Source: Amblyomma americanum (taxonomy: Eukaryota > Arthropoda > Arachnida > Ixodida > Ixodidae). From it: 64,000 nucleotides of DNA. Location: positions 53,804,792 to 53,868,791 of the forward strand of contig NC_135505.1 of NCBI RefSeq assembly GCF_052857255.1. The letters are read 5' to 3'. This document shows, piece by piece, positions 44,965 to 57,778 of this stretch. Both the position numbers and the translations under genes were made by a program. The notes under the pieces are model-generated. The model was given only the letters and a program-made list of their open reading frames with translations. It searched no databases and had not been told where the DNA came from. How positions within the stretch are numbered: the stretch's first letter is position 1; every line of letters starts with the position of its first letter.

Positions 44965-47900
44965 AAAATTCTTGCATTGGAAAACGCCTGCAATGGAGAA
45001 ACAAATGACAAGCTTTTGCATCAATATCCTAATGTGCACGAACAGGAATGGTACCGATTGGTGGCAAGTTTTGATATCGACATATCGGGCGCACAGTTAA
45101 GGTTTGGGAGCTACGTTTTCGCACCGCATAATTCGGCCACAAAGGCTTTGTTAATGACTGACTTTTCTCTTTCATGGGACGAGCACGCCATAAGACCTAA
45201 ATTCCAATGACACATGGGGTATTGTGCACGATTTGCTGCCGAATGCCTATAGCGAGCTTGGCAATTACCGAGCAAAAAACAACAGTAAATCCAACGCGTG
45301 TTTGGGAACTTTACGACACGCCACTTGTTCCTTTCTCTGGGTAAACTGAGAACGTTCTCCTTGCCACTAAATCCGAATTGCATTATCCAGCAAGAGCCTT
45401 CAGCTACTTAGTGACTGCATATACAGCCTCTCGGCATGTGCATCATTCACGCTCTCAAGATGTTTGTGCCATCTGTGCATAATCCAGCTCACGTTGAGAA
45501 CATTTCAAGCGCCATATTGCAGTGTTTTTCTTCGGATATTTCGGTTAGCTGCTGTATAAATAATTAACTCTAAGGGCAAGAGAATGAGGGTGGAGTGATT
45601 CAGAGATTGTTTCCTAGAAATATGCTTTCTTGGCCAAGGAACGAATGAGAACCCTTTTCGACATCCTTGTGATTATACGCATGCGCATTTGCAGCAAGAT
45701 ATAGTGGGTGCGCAATTGGCCGGGCATCATTCCGCCTGAGATGATTCCTTGGTGAGCACCACTAGCTGGACATCAGTAATCCCAGTAATTACCTATGCAT
45801 CTGAGGAAGCTATCGTATACGAAGATCACTGTCTAGTTGCCGAGACTTTGATGACAATGACGAGAAGGCTGACTTGCTTATAGCATTGTAGGCACTTTAC
45901 CGAGAAATATTTCCGGTTCTTAAAACTGCTGAAGTGCTGGCACTTAGGGCCTTGGTGAAGAATTAGCATGACCGCTCTGAAGGCTTGGAAAGCGCCATGA
46001 TATGGCCTGTTTCGAAGAAGCCTTCGTTCATCACGAACTTTTGCAAATTATAAACGCCAGATTTGTTTAGCGCCTTTTTTCCAACTCTGAATTAGAAGTA
46101 ATCTTAATAGAAACGACTGATATCACGAATGCAATCGGCACGAACGACAGGTTCAATATATGTAGACTTATATGATCTCACATAATCTTCGGCTGAATAT
46201 TTGTTTTTATATAAATCCTTCATAATTTGGACATTAAAAGGTCAAGGCAGTCGGGAATGCAGTGCTGAAAACTGCCAAACTAAAAACCAACTCGCGAATT
46301 TCCTGCAGAGTAACCAATATTTTGATAATAACTGGTTTATTCTGCATTTTGGAGCAGTCCCAAATTTTGTCACCCACTAGTACTTCTACATGTTTAATTT
46401 CTGTCGAATTTTCAGAAGAGGGAGGCCGGCCGCATGCAATCTGCACGCTTTATTTTGTTCTGGTCACACTGAGCAATCTGCTCATTGCATCTCGAGATTC
46501 TGTTTTCTTCTCTCGCGTCCAATTTATTTGTATCAGGTGCCATTGTGGCATGTTGCTATTACATTTTTCTGATCAGCACATCGTTCTGGGATGGAATACC
46601 ACCCGCAGCGGCTGCCCTTTAATGGAGCCTAAATGCAAAAACGCCCGTACAATAGAGGATTACATTATACGTTAGAAACCATCCTGTCCAAATCCCCTGA
46701 AAGCTAGTCACGGAATTCCACTTCCTCGCTCTCTCAGCTCCCTCATTTCCCTCGGCCTCTTTTGCGCGGGATGATTTATGTTAAAACATGAGGCTGATAA
46801 TTACTGCGCTTTCATTTTCTTGATAATCCTCGTCGTCATTTAGCCTTAATCACGAGATAAGTTCATACTATGATCGTAGACGGAGATGTTAAGCAAGGCT
46901 TGAATACGGTTCTGCGCTTCTTTCGGCATTCAGATTGTGCGAGGGCAACAAGTGTCTGACAGTTCAGAATTTTGAGACATGCTGAATTTGCCCCCATTTT
47001 TCCTTTTTGACCGTAACGGCAAATCAAAAGGGGTCTGAGTGCATGGCTATTGTTTAGTCTCCTGTCCATCTGCTACTAGCTTTCACGTAAATATAGGAGC
47101 TGAGACATAAAGGAAAGAACAATGCACTATGCATTTCATAGCTTTGCAGAGTCTGATTTCCTGTTTTGGGCAATAAATACCACTAAGCTGCCTCGCGTCA
47201 TTGCGTTTGTAGCTTTAACAAAAGCGAAGGGTATGCTCAAAAGGAACCATACAGCGACAACCATTGTGTCATCAACAGCGCCAGGCACTTGCCCATGCCC
47301 ATGTAAAGGCTATTTTTGGTGCATGTATTTGTTTTGAAACAGCCACATTCTGCATGCGTTTCGGATAATAAAAAGAGGCATTGAGAGGAAAGTTGGTATG
47401 GACTCAAGAAAATTTTTAGCGGGGCTGTGAGCGCTGCCCTAAGACCTGTCAACCTCTAAAAAGAAACGCAGTATGAGCTAAGAATTCTTCGCTCACTAAT
47501 AACTAGCGCCTCTGGAAACTTCAGCTCTTACCACACAGCGCAAACATCGAAACACCAGGGACTGTAGTGAGGAGGTCATAAAGTGGCCTAGTGTGTTGGC
47601 TAATATTGTGTACTGAAAATTCTGCAGGCTTAGATAATATATCTGGTACGGCTGAAAATCATGAGATGCTCTCCTCATCGCCCAACTGATTAAAGCGGGA
47701 ATTGTGGGTTCCAAGTCTATTGCACGTGGTCAGACAGTTTCCGCACCGAGATGCACTTTATAAATAAGAATTTTAAATTCCAATGAGTATTAAAAATACG
47801 CCGCGGTGAAACTGCCGATATCCCAGCTCCTCACGTTTGACAGAATTACCATTATCCACGGTGGCAACTCACGTTTATGGCAGCCAGTCTTCTATAAAAT

Positions 47901-50440
47901 TCACGCTACTACGAAGCTGAAGCAAAACGGCTAAACAGCTTCATTTCACGGAAGACAGGATTCGCTATACTGTGCGCTATGTTTTCAGTCATTCTGTTGA
48001 TTCATATATTTGGCTCTTTCGCAAACAGCTTTTTAGCGCCGTTCTGCAATCTACGAGCACCGATAACCTCTATGAGGATTACCGCAGCGAAAAGTTTGCT
48101 TCATTCTCTTGTGCTCGCAGTTATCTTAAATTAACAATGGCTTTTTCGTATACATCTTCATAAATTATTTTTTACGCTGGTAGCTCTCCGAGAGATAAAA
48201 AAACTGAAGTGTAAGAGGAGAGGTTAACTGTAGTGCACTGATCAGCTAGCTTTATTTGGAGCAAAGAAATAGCTCATATAAAAGAGCAAAAAACAAAAGA
48301 TAGTGAAAATTAAAGATGTCTATTATATGAGCCTGCGCTTCTATATTATACTATATCAAGCAAGTGCGATGACTCGATAAAAGGAAACAAGCCCTGGAGA
48401 GCCTCCAGGTCATGCAGCTGATATAAATTAAAAAAATGACTTTCCTCTAAACCGAATGAAGATCAGATCTCTATAGTGCACAGCACGGTGGTCAGCTCGC
48501 AGTGATAAAGCAGCGCTGTAAAGTGGGCAATTTCTATTCTAGCCCAGGCTTGACTGCCAGCCATACCGGTGGACTGTGGATGAACTTTCTCTGCTGCACA
48601 CGGCGCCTGCGTTCTGCGAGAGTGTCTTCACAATAAACTCCAAGAATCAGTTACAGATATAAGAATGCCACCATAGTCGACTCAGGAACCTTTCAATTTG
48701 TGCACTTTTCGGATCATGCGAGCCATGAGCGCCCAGCCAGTGGGAGCAGTTGGATTGACTGCAGCTACAAGGAACTTATGCGAATAAGTTGCCATTGTGA
48801 GCTCTCTTCTGCGAACGGCAATATTCTGCGTGCTTTCGCTGGCACATTTACTTGCTTTGGCGATATCAATGCTTCTTCTTTGTACATAATTTAAGGCAAC
48901 CATGGCGCTCGTGTATGTAGTCAGGTAAAGCCCTGAACATGTCAAAAAGACGCTATTTCCGCGAAAAATTCAAGAGCCACTCTGTGACTCGAAGAAGGTT
49001 GCAGCAAAATTTTATCACTCTGCTGTTTACAATGCGAGATGAAATAGGCACAAGCAAGAATTCATGCGTTTCGTCAAAAGAGAGCTAAAATCTGTTGCAT
49101 TGCAGAGACTGCCTCGATATTCATGATTTTGCGCTGCGTGGGTGGCAGAAAACGGCAGCTTAATGCAGAATCTTGGTTTAAGCGTGCCTTGAGACAATGT
49201 TCTCTTTCCCTAAGCTGGGACTAACAATTGATATGAGCTGTCAGTCTATATTATAGTAGAGCTACTGCAAAAACCTCATTTTGTTAATTCATTGTAAAGC
49301 AAATACAGGCGTAGCTCGATTCTAGTTTAGATTCGAAGCAGTCAATGAAACCTTGACAAAGAGGAAGAAGATACCGCTTAAGTGATCGGTTTGCACGGCA
49401 GAGAATTCAGTTTTGACAAAATCCTCTCGCTCAATTACAGCTGCCGTGTACTCTTCCCGCCCTCCTGTCCTTCGGAGGAGGAGGTGAAGAACTTTAATGA
49501 AACAGGCTTCTGTGTTTCGGTGAAACCGTCAAAGGGCATGCCATTAGGCAGGTCTGCCAGCTTCTTCACAGGTATATTACTAAATCCGGGAGATTTTTTG
49601 TTCACTTCTCGAGGCCTTTACTTTTCTGTCAAAATTTTTCCCTCTCTGATAAATTATTTCAAATTAATTTATTCAACCCACACAACTTTTTTTCCTCGAT
49701 TTTCTTTCCGATTTCCTCAAGACCTTTCAAAATTAAATTTTTCCTCTATATATATTTTCTCTGTATTTCATCTATATTACTCCTCTATATTTATAAGCCG
49801 ATTCAAATAAACCTGGGTGAGTTTTTTCCTGTTTGAATCTGCACCAAACTCTTGTCTATCCCCCACCATGGGTGTGTGCCAAAGTTATTGAGGCAAGAAT
49901 AACTGATCGATCTGCCGTATCGAGGATTCCCTCTTTTTTCCATCGCACTTTTAAAGGTTCTAAGTTGGAGAAAATAATCATTTTTAATTCGCTGGAAGAC
50001 AAAATCTGCTATCTAAATCAAGGGTTGAACTTTCACTCATATTAAAATTTGATTTGAGTACGTGTTCGAAAAGAAGTAATTGGCAGCATAGTGGTTACGT
50101 GCACATCCGCACATCTCAAGTGAAAAATGCATGTAATAATGACGAGAATAACGAACTATGGTACTTGTTGGACTGCAGCAGGAAAAAAAAAATATGTAAG
50201 GGCATGAGCGGTAATTCTGCTGCGCATTTTTTTCCTTGCGTGCCTGTATCTGTGGCGGAATGAGTCTTTTTTAGAAATTTCCATATCCCCTGAATAAGAT
50301 CCTCTGTATATTGAAAATTGCCTATAAACCCAACAATTTATTTAGTCGTGTGTGTTTTAAAATTAAAGAGTATATCATTCACATTCGTATCCCTTTCATT
50401 CTATCGTCTTAAGCTTCCTTCGGGCAAAACAGCACGGTTT
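44965..50440. other. Long unassigned stretch
   Basis: No gene or repeat I can name. Open frames of 60-142 codons on both strands (for example 46,262-46,675 and 49,382-49,810 plus; 48,682-48,945 minus) have no recognised motif. The minus-strand frame at 48,682-48,945 has a protein-like composition but no supporting signal. It may be intergenic DNA or a large intron. Confidence 0.4.
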
Positions 50441-50444
50441 TTGC

Positions 50445-50600
50445 AAATGAGAGAGAGAGAATGAAAAGGAAACGCAGGGAGGTTAACCAGATGTGAGTCT
50501 CCGGTTTGCTACCCTACGTTGGGGATGGGGGATAGGGGCTAGAAAGTTGAAAAAAAGGAAAACGCAAAAAAAATTAACACAAATGAGTACACAATATAAC
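50445..50600. repeat. Probable dispersed tick repeat with GA start
   Basis: GAGAGAGAGAATGAAAAGGA then CAGGGAGGTTAACCAGA, TGAGTCTCCGG and TTGCTACCCTACG form a compact unit that I associate with tick repeats. No second copy in the window. Confidence 0.35.
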
Positions 50601-50757
50601 AATAAATAATAATTTATGCAGAAATAAAAAAAATTCTATTGTTAATTTTATAACCAGGAGATGGGCATTGTAAATGACATTGACGTGAAACCCAACAGGC
50701 TCTTTTACTTCGTGACATTCATTCTAGTCTTTACCGCAGCATCTCTACCGATAATGT

Positions 50758-51140
50758 AAATTCGATATTTCAAGAAAGCATTCGACGAAGTCTCTCATCC
50801 GGCACTTTACCTACGCTGTCTCGATTACACCTCCATGCACTAGCTTTTTTTTTTTATCAAGGCATTCTAAGCAACCGCATGTAGTTTGTTTCTTGTAATA
50901 TTAATTCGTCCTCTTTTTTTTAACGTGTTTATCCAAGTATGCTCCAAGGAACTTTAAAAGGCGACTTAATATTTGCCCTGTACGTGAATGATTTACCTTT
51001 AGCAGTAGCCTCTACAACCCGGCTCTTTGCGGACGACATTGTAATCTACCGCTCTATAACTAACTCCTTCAATGCTCTTTTCCTCCAAAATGACCTAGTT
51101 CGCATAAAGCAAAGGTACTCTACGTAGCTTATTGCGCTAA
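50758..51140 (+). pseudogene. Jockey/CR1-type LINE RT fragment
   Basis: Frames read RYFKKAFDEVSHPALYLRC (block A) and, after stops, LQGTLKGDLIFALYVNDLP and TTRLFADDIVIYRSITNS (blocks B and C, with FADD intact), then LQNDLVRIKQRYST and a stop. Only this piece is left. Confidence 0.85.
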
Positions 51141-51353
51141 AAAACACTGAGGCTGTAGTGAGTTCTTCCCACCACGGCCGAGATGCCTACCTCCTAGTTA
51201 TAAAATTAACTATAGAATGTTTTTATGTATGCATAAATTATTAATTATTGTTATATTGTGTACTCATTTGTGTTAAATTTTTTTCTTTACGACTGTTCAG
51301 CAGCATGGCCTAAGGGTTTTGGTGATTACAATCTATGACTTTTTTCATTGCAG

Positions 51354-51502
51354 TTTTTCAAGCCACATGAGGTAACATTTCTTTACAAAAGAAGTTACTC
51401 ACGCCTTGATTCTGGAGTGGACATAACATGTATCTATACCCGAAACCTTGGCAGCACGGATGGTATAAAGTTTTTACAAGGCTACAACCACCTTGGTAAA
51501 AT
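51354..51502 (+). CDS. Candidate internal exon, tick lipocalin-like
   Basis: A TTTTTTCATTGCAG acceptor (AG at 51,352-51,353) and a GTGAGT donor (51,503-51,508) bound a 149-base stretch open in one frame only. It reads FFKPHEVTFLYKRSYSRLDS, then GVDITCIYTRNLG and GIKFLQGYNHLGK. The K-R-S-Y...D...C-[IV] spacing is reminiscent of the second-strand region of tick salivary lipocalins (histamine-binding-protein-like family), which would be secreted into the host or act in the gut. The phase is 0 at the left and 2 at the right. No other exon of the same gene was recognised, so it may be part of a gene extending outside the window or a lone pseudo-exon. Family assignment is an inference. Confidence 0.45.
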
Positions 51503-51508
51503 GTGAGT

Positions 51509-52486
51509 AGACATTATGATCGCTATATTGATATGCTAGACACAGCATTGAATATTGAAAATGCCACTCGAATTTAAAGAATGTAGCTATACATGGGTTC
51601 GAAAGGTATTGCGCGAAAAACGCTAGGTATGTGTATTTACTCACATATTAACTCTTTCTATAAATGTTAGAGCCCTGAAATTTTGCGGTGGCGGGTAAAT
51701 GACTTTGGAAAACAACCGTTATAGATCCATTTCTTGTGCTATATTGAGGATAAATTCGGGAATGAGAATTACAATTTTGTGTTAAGAACTGCTAGCTCAA
51801 TTTCAAACTCCGCCAATTAGATATACGGCTTCTGCAACAGAGTATCGCGTCCAGAGAGTTACAAGAGTGTATTGATATCTTCACAATTAGTCAATTCGCC
51901 GCTGCCGTCTTGAATGATATGCATCCACTTTCTTTTTCTCTCATCAAAAAAAAACAAACAAACGTCGTTACAACTACAATACCGAAAATCTTAAACCTCA
52001 TTCCTGAGTTTTGGTGTCCTCTTCAAAATTCTAAAGCAACGTATTTGAGAGCTCTTTGATTTCTTCCGCGCTGCAAAAACTGCAGCCGCAATTCCTCACG
52101 GCGTAGTGTTGCCTACAGAGGAAAGCGGCAATTCTATGCTTTTTATGATGTCGCCACGAAAATAATCAAAACACTCGGCTTAGCTTTGTGTTCGATGCTC
52201 GATTACTTGTTCGCTGCCGCTCTGCTTTCAGCAAGAGCTGCATTTATAAGGTCGAATTCCTCTGCAAAGTAGAGTGTAACCATAAACAAGTTCTGGTGAC
52301 TCGTGACTTTGTGCGACGGACAGCGGCCTGATTTTCAGAATAGACCAGCCGTTAATACTGCCTTTCCTTTCGGCTGCAATCAAAAATGCCGCAGCGTTAG
52401 GCTGCTAGGTAAGTTTGAAAGCCACCGTTCTGTACCTACCTTGCGATGGTATGTATGCGTATAAAAATAGCAGTCTCTATAGTATC
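51509..52486. other. Unassigned DNA right of the exon
   Basis: AT-rich, no repeat recognised; would be intron if the exon at 51,354 is real. Confidence 0.4.
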
Positions 52487-52718
52487 CCCCGCGGTGGCTC
52501 AGTGGCTATGCCACTCGGCTGTTGGCCGGAAAGACACAGGTTCGATCTCGGCCGGGGCGGTCGAATTTCGATGGAGGTGAAATTCTAGAGGCTCGTGTAG
52601 TGTGCGATGACAGTGCACATTAAAGAACTCCAGGCTCTCGAAATTTCCGGAGCCCTTCACTACGACGTCCCTCGTAGCTTAGGTTGCTTTAGGCCGTTAA
52701 ACCTCTATAAAGCAAACC
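52487..52718 (+). repeat. Ruka-like SINE, best copy
   Basis: CCCCGCGGTGGCTCAGTGGC (A-box-like), CTGTTGGCCGG, GGTTCGATCTCGG (B-box-like), then TCGAATTTCGATGGAGG, GTGCACATTAAAGAACTCC and CGAAATTTCCGGAGCCC, ending in AGGCCGTTAAACC. The whole unit is in order and serves as the in-window reference for the other copies. Confidence 0.9.
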
Positions 52719-52890
52719 AAACCGTTCTCTATAGCTGTTCGATAACGGCAGCCCGTATTGCCATTAGGAAGACATACCATAGCATTCCAGGCCGACGGGA
52801 AGCAATAAGTATACATAACAGACCTCCCAACTGAAGTGAGGTCCACACTCTTTTCAGGCATTTTTTTTCGGGCAACAAATTATAGACATT

Positions 52891-53100
52891 TTTGTAGGCT
52901 TAACGTCCCAAAGCGACTCAGGTTCTCAGGGACACAGTAGTGAAGGGCTCCGGACATTTCTACCATGGGGTTTTTTAACGAAAACTGACATCGCACAGTA
53001 CATAGGCCTCCAGAATTTCTCCTCCTTCGAAATTCCGCAGCCGCGGCTGGGAATCCAATCAGCGTTTTTCGGGCCAAGTAACCACTCAGCCACTGCGGCA
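52891..53100 (-). repeat. Ruka-like SINE
   Basis: On the plus strand: TTAACGTCCCAAAGCGACTC, GGGCTCCGGACATTTC, TCGCACAGTACATAGGCCTC, then GCCGCGGCTGGGAATCCAATC and CCACTCAGCCACTGCGGC, a full-length reversed unit. Confidence 0.88.
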
Positions 53101-53249
53101 CCAACACGATCTAGGAACTCCGCGAGCGGTGCCGTGTTATTCACTTCACTTTACATAGGTGACTGATGACCGAAGTCAGGTTGAGTAGAGCTCGACAAGA
53201 AGAGAAAAAAAAGGAATGGAGACCATTTTTTTTCATAACCAAGTATTTC

Positions 53250-53335
53250 GGTCGAAATTTCCCAAGACCTCCACTACGGCGTGCCTCCTTGCCTGAGTCG
53301 CTTTGGAACGTTAAATCCCCACTGCCATAAACCTA
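53250..53335 (+). repeat. Ruka-like SINE 3' fragment
   Basis: GGTCGAAATTTCCCAAGACC, CTCCACTACGGCGTGCCTCC and GAGTCGCTTTGGAACGTTAA match the 3' half of the Ruka-like unit; no head. Confidence 0.8.
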
Positions 53336-53339
53336 AATC

Positions 53340-54600
53340 TGTCCAATTGTTTAATGAACATCGGTTAGCTAGTTCGTTCGACATAGCTAGAAAGTGGAGC
53401 CTACAATGCACACGTAAACAAAGTAAAGAAAGTAACGCCAATCAAGAGCTTTGACTGCGTCCTTTTCTTAATTTTGTTCCTTTGTTTATATTGGCTGCTG
53501 CTTCCAGCTATCCCACATAGCCCACATCTATAGGCCTCGTGCTGGCAGACTAATTATAAAGTGCCATAATCCAGATGTAGCACTCCAGATGCTGTGCATA
53601 TAGACGGGACAAGGCACGTGCCGGATGCAGAGGTAGATGCTGATGATAACACACCTAAGTCAAGTTATGACCTCAGATCAGAACAACTAGATGTAAATCA
53701 GTGAAAAACCAAGGTTAAATGATTCTTCATGTTGTAGTAGAGAGCCCCAGCTTTGCCAAAAGCAACCGTTTTGTTATCTGTATGTTGACCTCCATTTTCT
53801 AGAATGGAAATACATACAATCTACAACAGAAAGGAAATAGCTTGGAGAGCAAGAATATAATGTATTTCTCAGTGTTTGGAGGACACGACAAGGAATTTGC
53901 CAACATAACTAAATAGGACAGATTGTAAACATAATACCTTATCGACGATGAAATTTGGAGCAGAAACAGGTGCTGAAAATAAGCGCTGCGGAGCGTCGAG
54001 CGAGCTATTGAAAGTAAAATGACACGAATAACTTTAGGAGGACGAAAGTGACGGAAGTGAGTTGTAGAATTTGCGCTATTTAATGGTATCCTATCTGAGA
54101 AAAAGTGTAACCGGTAATGCGCAAAATGTCTCACGCGTAGCGACGACAGCCGATGGGTGCTTGAGTAGTTCAACCAAATCCGAAGATGAGACTGGGCAGG
54201 TGGTTATTGATAGTCAGGTGGCCGATTGCACATAAGAACATTTCAGAAAGACAGTGCCCGCTCCTGGTTCAAGACCAGGCCAAAAGAGTTACGCAAAGCG
54301 CGACACAACTGTTTACATCATGGATATCATTTATTAAGTAGCAACTATCAGCAAATAGTATTGGGGTAAGACATTTAAGGTTCTGAAGCGACAGGCGGGC
54401 TATGTACAACGCCGTAGTAAAGGGCGCTAGATTGATTTAGAACACCTGGGTTTCTTTACTGCGCACTTACATTGCATAGTAAACGGGTGGTTCTACTTTT
54501 CAATTCCCTTAATATGTGGCCTACGCGGCAAGGATGGAATCCACTAGCTCAAGGTAAGCAACCGAACCAACCAACCAACTAATCCGAATAACAAAAGCTT
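53340..54600. other. Unassigned DNA
   Basis: No gene or known repeat. The minus-strand frame 53,799-54,173 is Leu/Ser/Phe-rich without motif. Confidence 0.45.
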
Positions 54601-55318
54601 ATTTATTTAAATTTATTTAAAATACCTGCAGTGCCCGAAGGCTTTATTGCAGGAGGGAAATACACATTGTTCGAGATAGGCCGTGTTGTGCGAAAGAATA
54701 AAAAAGAAAAAACAGAATGACGCCACAACCACAAAGAAGAAAAAATTTGAAAGGAATGAACCAGCAACTTAAACGAAGGCACCGCGCAAGCAGCTACACA
54801 TCTGACATCTAAGCCCGAAACATTGTTTCCCTGCGACATTCAGAAATTTTCTGTGGAAGTCGGGACCATTCGCTGACAGTGTGCGGAAGAAATAAAGAAC
54901 GAAAGATATCGGTCCGACAATTCCTAGACACAAAATGAGGATGCAAAAAGTAAGCTTCTCTGTCTACTCTAACTGTTCCGAAATACATTCTGTAGAGCAA
55001 TTCTAACCGCAAATGTTTTCTGCGCCTGCTTAACAGTCCCAATTCCAACCCTTCCCTACGTAATGCAACGCCAGACATGAAGTAATAATTATTGCAGAAA
55101 AATCGATTTGCACGGTTTTTTATCCTTTCAAGCATGTCGGAAAGAAGTTTAGTATGGGGCTCCCAAACCATACAGTAGTACTCCAAAATATATCTTACGT
55201 TAGCAAGGTATTTCTCTGATTTTGGCAGGTGCTTATCTTAAATTACGTTTGAATAAATTTAGCATTTTGCAAGCCATAGCTGATATGTATTCGACTTGTT
55301 TATTCCAGGTTAGTTAAG
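54601..55318 (-). pseudogene. Jockey/CR1-type LINE 3' end
   Basis: On the minus strand: TWNKQVEYISAMACKMLNLF (thumb block), then EYYCMVWEPHTKLLSDMLER (usually EYA..VWDPHT...LE), an RRRKHLRLELLYRMYFG stretch, and LFLPHTVSEWSRLPQKI (usually FFP.T...WN.LP), then a short C-end. The tail runs to ATTTTAAATAAATTTAAATA at 54,601. The RT core is missing; this is a typical 5' truncation. Confidence 0.88.
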
Positions 55319-55319
55319 A

Positions 55320-56915
55320 TGAAAACTAATGGATGAATAATAGATTAAAAATGCTTCCTGCTTCACATCACGCAATATAAACGTCAAAGGCCAGCCAAAG
55401 CGCAGGAATATATAGTTTAAATATTGATGCCCTCAAACTGTCACGTTCTGCTTGCCCAAAGATGTGACGCTACTCTCTCCGCATGCTAAGAGCTTTGTCT
55501 AAATATAACCTTGATTTTGCCTTTTTTATTACTCGTAACAGACTTTGTACATCAACAGACAGATTTTGCGTGTATTGTGGCTGCCTAGTGATTTTCAATT
55601 TCTTGTCCTCTTATAACTTTTCGAGTTTAGTCGCATAGCTGAAGCTGCTTCGATTTGGCGCTGTCGAATGCATATGAATATTGAATTGAACTCACAGGCC
55701 GCAGAAATAAAACGTAAATATTTTTACCTGGAAGACTGCATCATTTAGGTTTCAGAGCAATGATATGCTGTTCCTGCCTTTAATATTTCTATTTTGTTTA
55801 ATGTTCTAAGAAGGGCATCTTTAGTAACACCAAGACACCTGATGGCACCGGGGCTGCTTAATTGTGGACAGAGGTGCCTGGATTTCTTTGCCCCAAGCTC
55901 CAGTAATATTTTTTGTGTACGTTCAGACATTGCCATTAAGCAATAAATCTAAAATATCTTCGGAGTTGGTAAAAAAACAGTGTTGTTCTTTGAATACCAT
56001 AAGGATTTTGACTTTTTTCTAAGTTACGGTGTCGTTAAAATAACCGCTCGTTAGCACCCGCAGTACAAACCCTCTTGAAGTTTCAGAAGCATAGCCAAAA
56101 TAGTACGTATATAAACTCTAATGTTACGACAGGTCTCTTGGTCATTGTAGGTGCCAAGTATCGCACAAAATGACATGTGGATATCACCTGTTCCTTTTGA
56201 CTGCTTCCTTTTTCGCCGAGCCTCTATTCGCAATATTTTTATTCCGCTTGGGAAAGACGAAGCTCCTAACTGTTTGATTCAATAGCATAGAACATGTGGC
56301 TTGTCATTTACAGTAAATCTCCAACAAATTTCATGACATTTACGAAATATTGTTCCAGTGAGTAATGAAACATCGCATTTTTCTCCACTCTCCTAATCTG
56401 TGGTCTATTGCCGAGGCCGTAGCATTGCTCGGGAAGAAGTTCGGATGTTGATGGTAGTGATTACAATAACGAAATTTGAAATATTTTGCTTCAGGCAAAT
56501 TTTTCTATTACTCTCATCTCTGTTTACCTTTTATGTTCCTAAGTATATACTACGTCTGATAGAAACTTGTTTGAAAATTGCATTCGTTTTCAAAAAAGCA
56601 AGCACATCAATGTTTATTCATAATAGTGTAGGTTTGTATGTTTTCACGTAGTTCAGCTTATCCTCGCGGCAATTTCTTGGTGAGGAAATACTATGATGAC
56701 GGGCATTTGACAGCAGCGACGGAGTAGGATAGTCCATTCAAGTCTGACGAAGCTCGTGGAAAGAAGTAGTTGGAGAAGTTTACCATATGGGTGCACGGCC
56801 TATTTCCTTTCGGGTATGCGCAGCTCAGGCGCGGGGATTCTTGGCTTTTAAAATTATGGGTTGTAATAAAAGTTAAAAATAAGGACGATTAATAAACTGC
56901 CTGATCGGAAATTTC
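55320..56915. other. Unassigned DNA
   Basis: No gene or named repeat recognised. Confidence 0.45.
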
Positions 56916-56917
56916 AG

Positions 56918-57226
56918 TGCAGTTCTGTATGTTTTGGAGGCGCGAACGGCACGGTCCTCTCGAAGGCGCCGCCCGGCCTTTACTTCGGCACCACGAATAT
57001 CTGCGTCCTCTCGGCGGCCGACGGTTTATACAAAGGCAACGCCGTGTGTGGCGTGGCCGACGTGGACAATTTTTCGCGTGCAGCAGATTTCACATCTCCG
57101 TCCGACAATCGCGTGAAACGTGGCGCGACTGCGAGGTGGCAACGCATTGGCACAGGCTTCTCGAGACAAACCTTCCGTCTCCTATCCACCTACTTCCGCT
57201 CATGCAGTGGTGATAAAGCATTGTAA
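56918..57226 (+). CDS. Coding-like exon, unrecognised
   Basis: A GC-rich island in AT-rich DNA. After AAATTTCAG (AG at 56,916-56,917, acceptor-like) one frame is open to the TAA at 57,224-57,226, reading SSVCFGGANGTVLSKAPPG, LYFGTTNICVLSAADG, LYKGNAVCGVADVDNFSRA and more. Third codon positions are clearly GC-biased in the first two thirds, as in real exons. The last third (RWQRIGTGF) looks less like protein, so a donor may lie before it (for example near 57,113). Four Cys and small-residue turns suggest an extracellular or enzyme domain, but I do not recognise the family. It might also be a transposon piece. Confidence 0.4.
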   Translation, partial: CSSVCFGGANGTVLSKAPPGLYFGTTNICVLSAADGLYKGNAVCGVADVDNFSRAADFTSPSDNRVKRGATARWQRIGTGFSRQTFRLLSTYFRSCSGDKAL

Positions 57227-57229
57227 GGT

Positions 57230-57654
57230 TATGTCGCGTCAGGTTTTGTCTGCTCCATTTTGTCGTTCAGTGGCTATAAGTGTGCAAATGTTTGAACATG
57301 GTAGGTATTGCGTGAGTAGACCTTGAAATGATAAACCTTTGGTTGATGAAATGTAACCAATAAAAAGATAATTTGAATTCTCGAAACAAATTCTGCCATT
57401 CAAGCAGGTTTTCCCTGACTGGATCGGTGAAAAACGATGTAAAAACGTGACAATGATTAATCAGTATATAAAAAATATAAAATATTAGTAGTAATACCAA
57501 CAAAAGTAAAAAACATGAACACGGAGGATAACAAAATTTTCAATATAAAATAAAAATTTAAAAATGGAGTTAGAAAGAGAGGAAAGAGGAAGGCTTTCCC
57601 GTTTCTGCTCTTAAGCAGGCTTAAATGCAATCCTGTGTTCTTATACAGTAACAG
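57230..57654. other. Unassigned AT-rich DNA
   Basis: No gene or repeat recognised. Confidence 0.45.
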
Positions 57655-57778
57655 TGTGCTGTTCAATGTCATTGCACGTTAAAAAACCCCAGGTGTTCGA
57701 AATTTTTGGACCTTTTCACTACTGAGTCCATCATAACCTAAATGACTTTGGGACGTTAAACCCCGATAAACTAAACCA
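57655..57778 (+). repeat. Ruka-like SINE 3' fragment
   Basis: GTGCTGTTCAATGTCATTGC, CACGTTAAAAAACCCCAGG, GTTCGAAATTTTTGG and GACTTTGGGACGTTAAACCC match the 3' half of the Ruka-like unit. Confidence 0.8.

Noticed and set aside
46262..46675. 137-residue plus-strand ORF with hydrophobic stretches
   Set aside because: No recognised motif, and the overlapping minus-strand frame is equally plausible; no further support.
49382..49810. 142-residue plus-strand ORF
   Set aside because: Phe/Ser-rich from T-rich DNA, no domain and no splice or promoter support.
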